The notes under the pieces were generated by a model. It did no database searches, was not told the origin of the DNA, and saw only the letters and a program-made list of their open reading frames with translations. From Dyella mobilis (GTDB taxonomy: Bacteria; Pseudomonadota; Gammaproteobacteria; Xanthomonadales; Rhodanobacteraceae), in NCBI RefSeq assembly GCF_016904945.1, contig NZ_JADIKF010000030.1, positions 62,001 through 126,000 on the forward strand: a DNA stretch of 64,000 nt. Reading direction: 5' to 3'. Shown one piece after another: positions 62,123 to 64,000 of this stretch (the stretch's first letter is position 1; each line of letters starts with the position of its first letter). The translations under genes were made by a program, and so were the position numbers.

Positions 62123-62643
62123 GTCCGTCGACACGCAGCTGCGACGGCGTGCAGTTGCCGATCGAGCAAATCCACACAAGCCGATACGGCGAGATGAGCG
62201 GTATCGATGACGGTGCGCTCGCCTTCCCACGCTTCGTAATGTCGATCCAGCACGTCCTGCCACGTCGGCAACACGCAGCCGGCGATATCCGCGACCCGCG
62301 ACTCGATGCGTCGCCGGTGTTCCTGGCGATCGGAGCAAACCACTTCCACTTCAACGACGGGAACGCCGGCGCGCGCGGCCGTCGCACGCCACGCTTCGCG
62401 CGTGACGGCAAGCGGATTCACCGAATCGGCAATGACGATGCGACCCAGGCGCAGATTGTCTTCGGCCAACGCATAAGCGACGGCGTACCCTTTGGCACCA
62501 ACGCTTTCGCCGGTCATTCCGGTGCGCAACAGCGCTTGTTCGATGCTGTCGATGCGAAGATGCAGCGCGCCGAACCTGCATGCCGCGTCGCGTGCCACGC
62601 AGGTTTTGCCCGTGCCGGGCAAACCCGCCAAAGCGATCAGCAT
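62113..62643 (-). CDS. Small P-loop AAA kinase-like protein
   Basis: This 176-residue protein starts with a Walker A motif GLPGTGKT at 7-14 and a short N-terminal strand (MLIALA). The remaining region has IVIADSVNPL and VEVVCSDRQEHRRRI that resemble small kinases of the AAA_33/gluconate-kinase-like group. The substrate is unknown. It is downstream of glmU, whose stop is 24 bases upstream, so the two could be co-transcribed. An upstream in-frame GTG at 62661 is an alternative start. Confidence 0.75.
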   Translation of the reverse strand: MLIALAGLPGTGKTCVARDAACRFGALHLRIDSIEQALLRTGMTGESVGAKGYAVAYALAEDNLRLGRIVIADSVNPLAVTREAWRATAARAGVPVVEVEVVCSDRQEHRRRIESRVADIAGCVLPTWQDVLDRHYEAWEGERTVIDTAHLAVSACVDLLDRQLHAVAAACRRTQA

Positions 62644-62666
62644 TCCGGACGACGGCGTCACGGCAG

Positions 62667-64000
62667 CTATTTCGGTTGTTTCACCGGACGTTGCCAACCT
62701 TGAAGGGTAGTCTGTCGCGCCCGCGCGACCGTCAGCTCATTGGCCGGTGCATCTTTGGTGATCACCGAACCCGCACCAATGGTCGCACCGGCACCGACGG
62801 TGACCGGCGCGACCAGTGCGGAATTGGAACCGATGAAGGCGTTGTCTTCGATGGTGGTGACGAATTTGTTCACGCCATCGTAGTTGCAGGTAATGGTGCC
62901 GGCGCCGACGTTGACGCCACGGCCAATCACCGTGTCACCCAGATAGGTAAGGTGATTGGCCTTGCTGCCTTCGCCGATCACGGTTTTCTTGGTTTCCACG
63001 AAGTTGCCCACGTGCACCCCGGTTGCCAGTTCCGTGCCCGGACGCAAGCGCGCAAACGGTCCGATGGTGCACGGACCGTGCGTCACGACACCTTCCAGGT
63101 CGCAATGCGCATGCACGACCGTGCCGGCGGCCAATTGCACGTCTTTCAACCGTGTATAGGGTCCGACGCGAACGTCTTCGCCCAGTTGTACGTCACCTTC
63201 GAGAATGACGTCGATATCGATCTCCACGTCACGCGCCGCGACGATGTTGCCGCGTACGTCAACGCGCCGCGGATCGGCCAGCCTCACGCCGTCGAGCGCC
63301 AGCGCCTGGACGGCGCGCTGGCGATGCGCGTCCTCCAGCTCCGTGAGCTGCCAGGGGGTATTGGCTCCGGCGGCTTCCACCGGGTCCTCGCATTCGACAC
63401 TTTGCGCGGCGCGACCTTCAGCTGCCGCCAGCTTGAAAATATCGGTGAGGTAATACTCGCCCTGCGCATTGTTGCGATCCAGTCCTGCGATCCAGCCCTT
63501 GAGCGCGCCGGCGTCGCCGGCCAGGATGCCGGTATTGATCAGATTGATGGCGCGTTGCGTGTCATCGGCATCTTTTTCCTCGATCACTGCGCGCACGTGG
63601 CCGTTGCCATCGCGCAGCACGCGGCCATAACCCTGCGGATTGGCCAGCCGCGTCGCCAGCATGGCCAGACTGCCCTCGATCTCCACCAGGCGTTGCAGGG
63701 TATCGGCGCGCGTCAGCGGCACATCGCCGTAGAGCACGAGCACTTTTGCCTCATCGGGCACGTTTTGCAGCGCCTGATTCACGGCATGGCCGGTGCCAAG
63801 CTGTTCGGTCTGCAACGCCCACTGCAAATCCGACTGGCCATCGAACGCTGCCAACACCTGGTCGCCGTTAAAGCCGTAAACGACGTGGATGGCTTGCGGC
63901 TGCAACGCGCGCGCCGTCGCCAGTACGTGAGCCAGCAAGGGACGTCCGGCCAGCGGCATCAGCACCTTGGCCTTTTTCGAGTTCATGCGCTTGCCCTCGC
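62667..64000 (-). CDS. glmU: Bifunctional GlmU (UDP-GlcNAc pyrophosphorylase/glucosamine-1-P acetyltransferase), 5' end cut
   Basis: The reading frame enters from the right window edge; the visible bases encode [20 protein letters not shown], the start of the uridyltransferase domain, so only about a dozen N-terminal residues are missing. The nucleotide-binding loop, LINTGIL and [10 protein letters not shown] of the first domain are present. From about residue 250 the left-handed beta-helix hexapeptides begin, ending with [20 protein letters not shown] and NYDGVNKF of the acetyltransferase. It makes UDP-GlcNAc for peptidoglycan and lipid A. The ATG at 63986 is internal. Confidence 0.96.
   Translation of the reverse strand, partial: EGKRMNSKKAKVLMPLAGRPLLAHVLATARALQPQAIHVVYGFNGDQVLAAFDGQSDLQWALQTEQLGTGHAVNQALQNVPDEAKVLVLYGDVPLTRADTLQRLVEIEGSLAMLATRLANPQGYGRVLRDGNGHVRAVIEEKDADDTQRAINLINTGILAGDAGALKGWIAGLDRNNAQGEYYLTDIFKLAAAEGRAAQSVECEDPVEAAGANTPWQLTELEDAHRQRAVQALALDGVRLADPRRVDVRGNIVAARDVEIDIDVILEGDVQLGEDVRVGPYTRLKDVQLAAGTVVHAHCDLEGVVTHGPCTIGPFARLRPGTELATGVHVGNFVETKKTVIGEGSKANHLTYLGDTVIGRGVNVGAGTITCNYDGVNKFVTTIEDNAFIGSNSALVAPVTVGAGATIGAGSVITKDAPANELTVARARQTTLQGWQRPVKQPK

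Overview
The window reads as a chromosomal segment of a high-GC gammaproteobacterium of the Xanthomonadales, most likely the Rhodanobacteraceae side (Dyella, Rhodanobacter, Luteibacter or a relative). The evidence is lineage-typical content: a GlcNAc utilisation cluster with paired TonB-dependent receptors, NagP and a SIS-type NagB-II; a XanB2-type chorismatase beside aryl-polyene (xanthomonadin-like) pigment genes; and proteobacterial ubiJ, ubiB, ubiK, comM, glnB, aceBA and hemF. I saw no tRNA, rRNA, CRISPR array, phage or complete insertion sequence. Coding density is high and many neighbours overlap by 1-4 bases.

Layout. 1-7266: the start of an unknown gene, an HDOD protein, a secreted M61 peptidase, a miniature palindromic mobile element, an APC permease and a sterol-desaturase-like membrane hydroxylase. 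7398-24308: a chitin/GlcNAc locus. On the minus strand lie GH20 hexosaminidase, GH9 glycosidase, two large TonB-dependent receptors and a glucokinase-family sugar kinase. On the plus strand lie the NagP transporter, a LacI regulator, NagB-II and NagA. TGACA/TGTCA operator-like sites sit between the two arms. 24355-33031: a cupin/JmjC-like protein, an LtaS-like sulfatase-fold enzyme, a CpdB-like lipoprotein nuclease, a LytS/LytTR two-component pair, a small secreted protein and an alpha/beta hydrolase.

33137-36904 is a threonine operon (leader peptide, homoserine dehydrogenase, thrB, thrC) with an apparent attenuation leader. 36918-39324 holds a divergent isochorismatase-fold/TetR pair with a palindromic operator, a DUF4156-type lipoprotein, and two paralogous small membrane proteins behind a consensus sigma-54 promoter with two upstream palindromes. 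39365-44593 is a plus-strand run of RNA-modification, ubiquinone, ribosome-rescue and lipid genes (trmL, ubiJ, ubiB, truC, arfB, acyltransferase, LysE exporter). 44590-48680 is a LysR gene divergent from the glyoxylate-shunt pair aceB-aceA. 48722-56094 holds an antiporter, comM, ubiK, glnB, a CcdC-like protein, gpmA, a periodic secreted protein and hemF. 56242-62122 is a compact aryl-polyene locus (ketosynthase, chain-length-factor-like protein, glycosyltransferase, two hotdog dehydratases, acyltransferase, ACP, chorismatase). The window closes with a small P-loop kinase and glmU, which is cut by the right edge.

How the genes work together: the receptors and glycosidases would import and trim GlcNAc oligomers, NagP and the kinase would bring GlcNAc in as GlcNAc-6-P, and NagA and NagB-II would feed it to glycolysis as fructose-6-P. 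XanB2 would supply 3-hydroxybenzoate for pigment and 4-hydroxybenzoate for ubiquinone, for which ubiJ, ubiB and ubiK are also here. The most novel-looking signals are regulatory or mobile: the sigma-54 module at 38707-39324, the cloverleaf-like element at 4007-4278 with a smaller relative at 20738-20857, the threonine attenuator, and the 5' leader shared by the two TonB-receptor genes.
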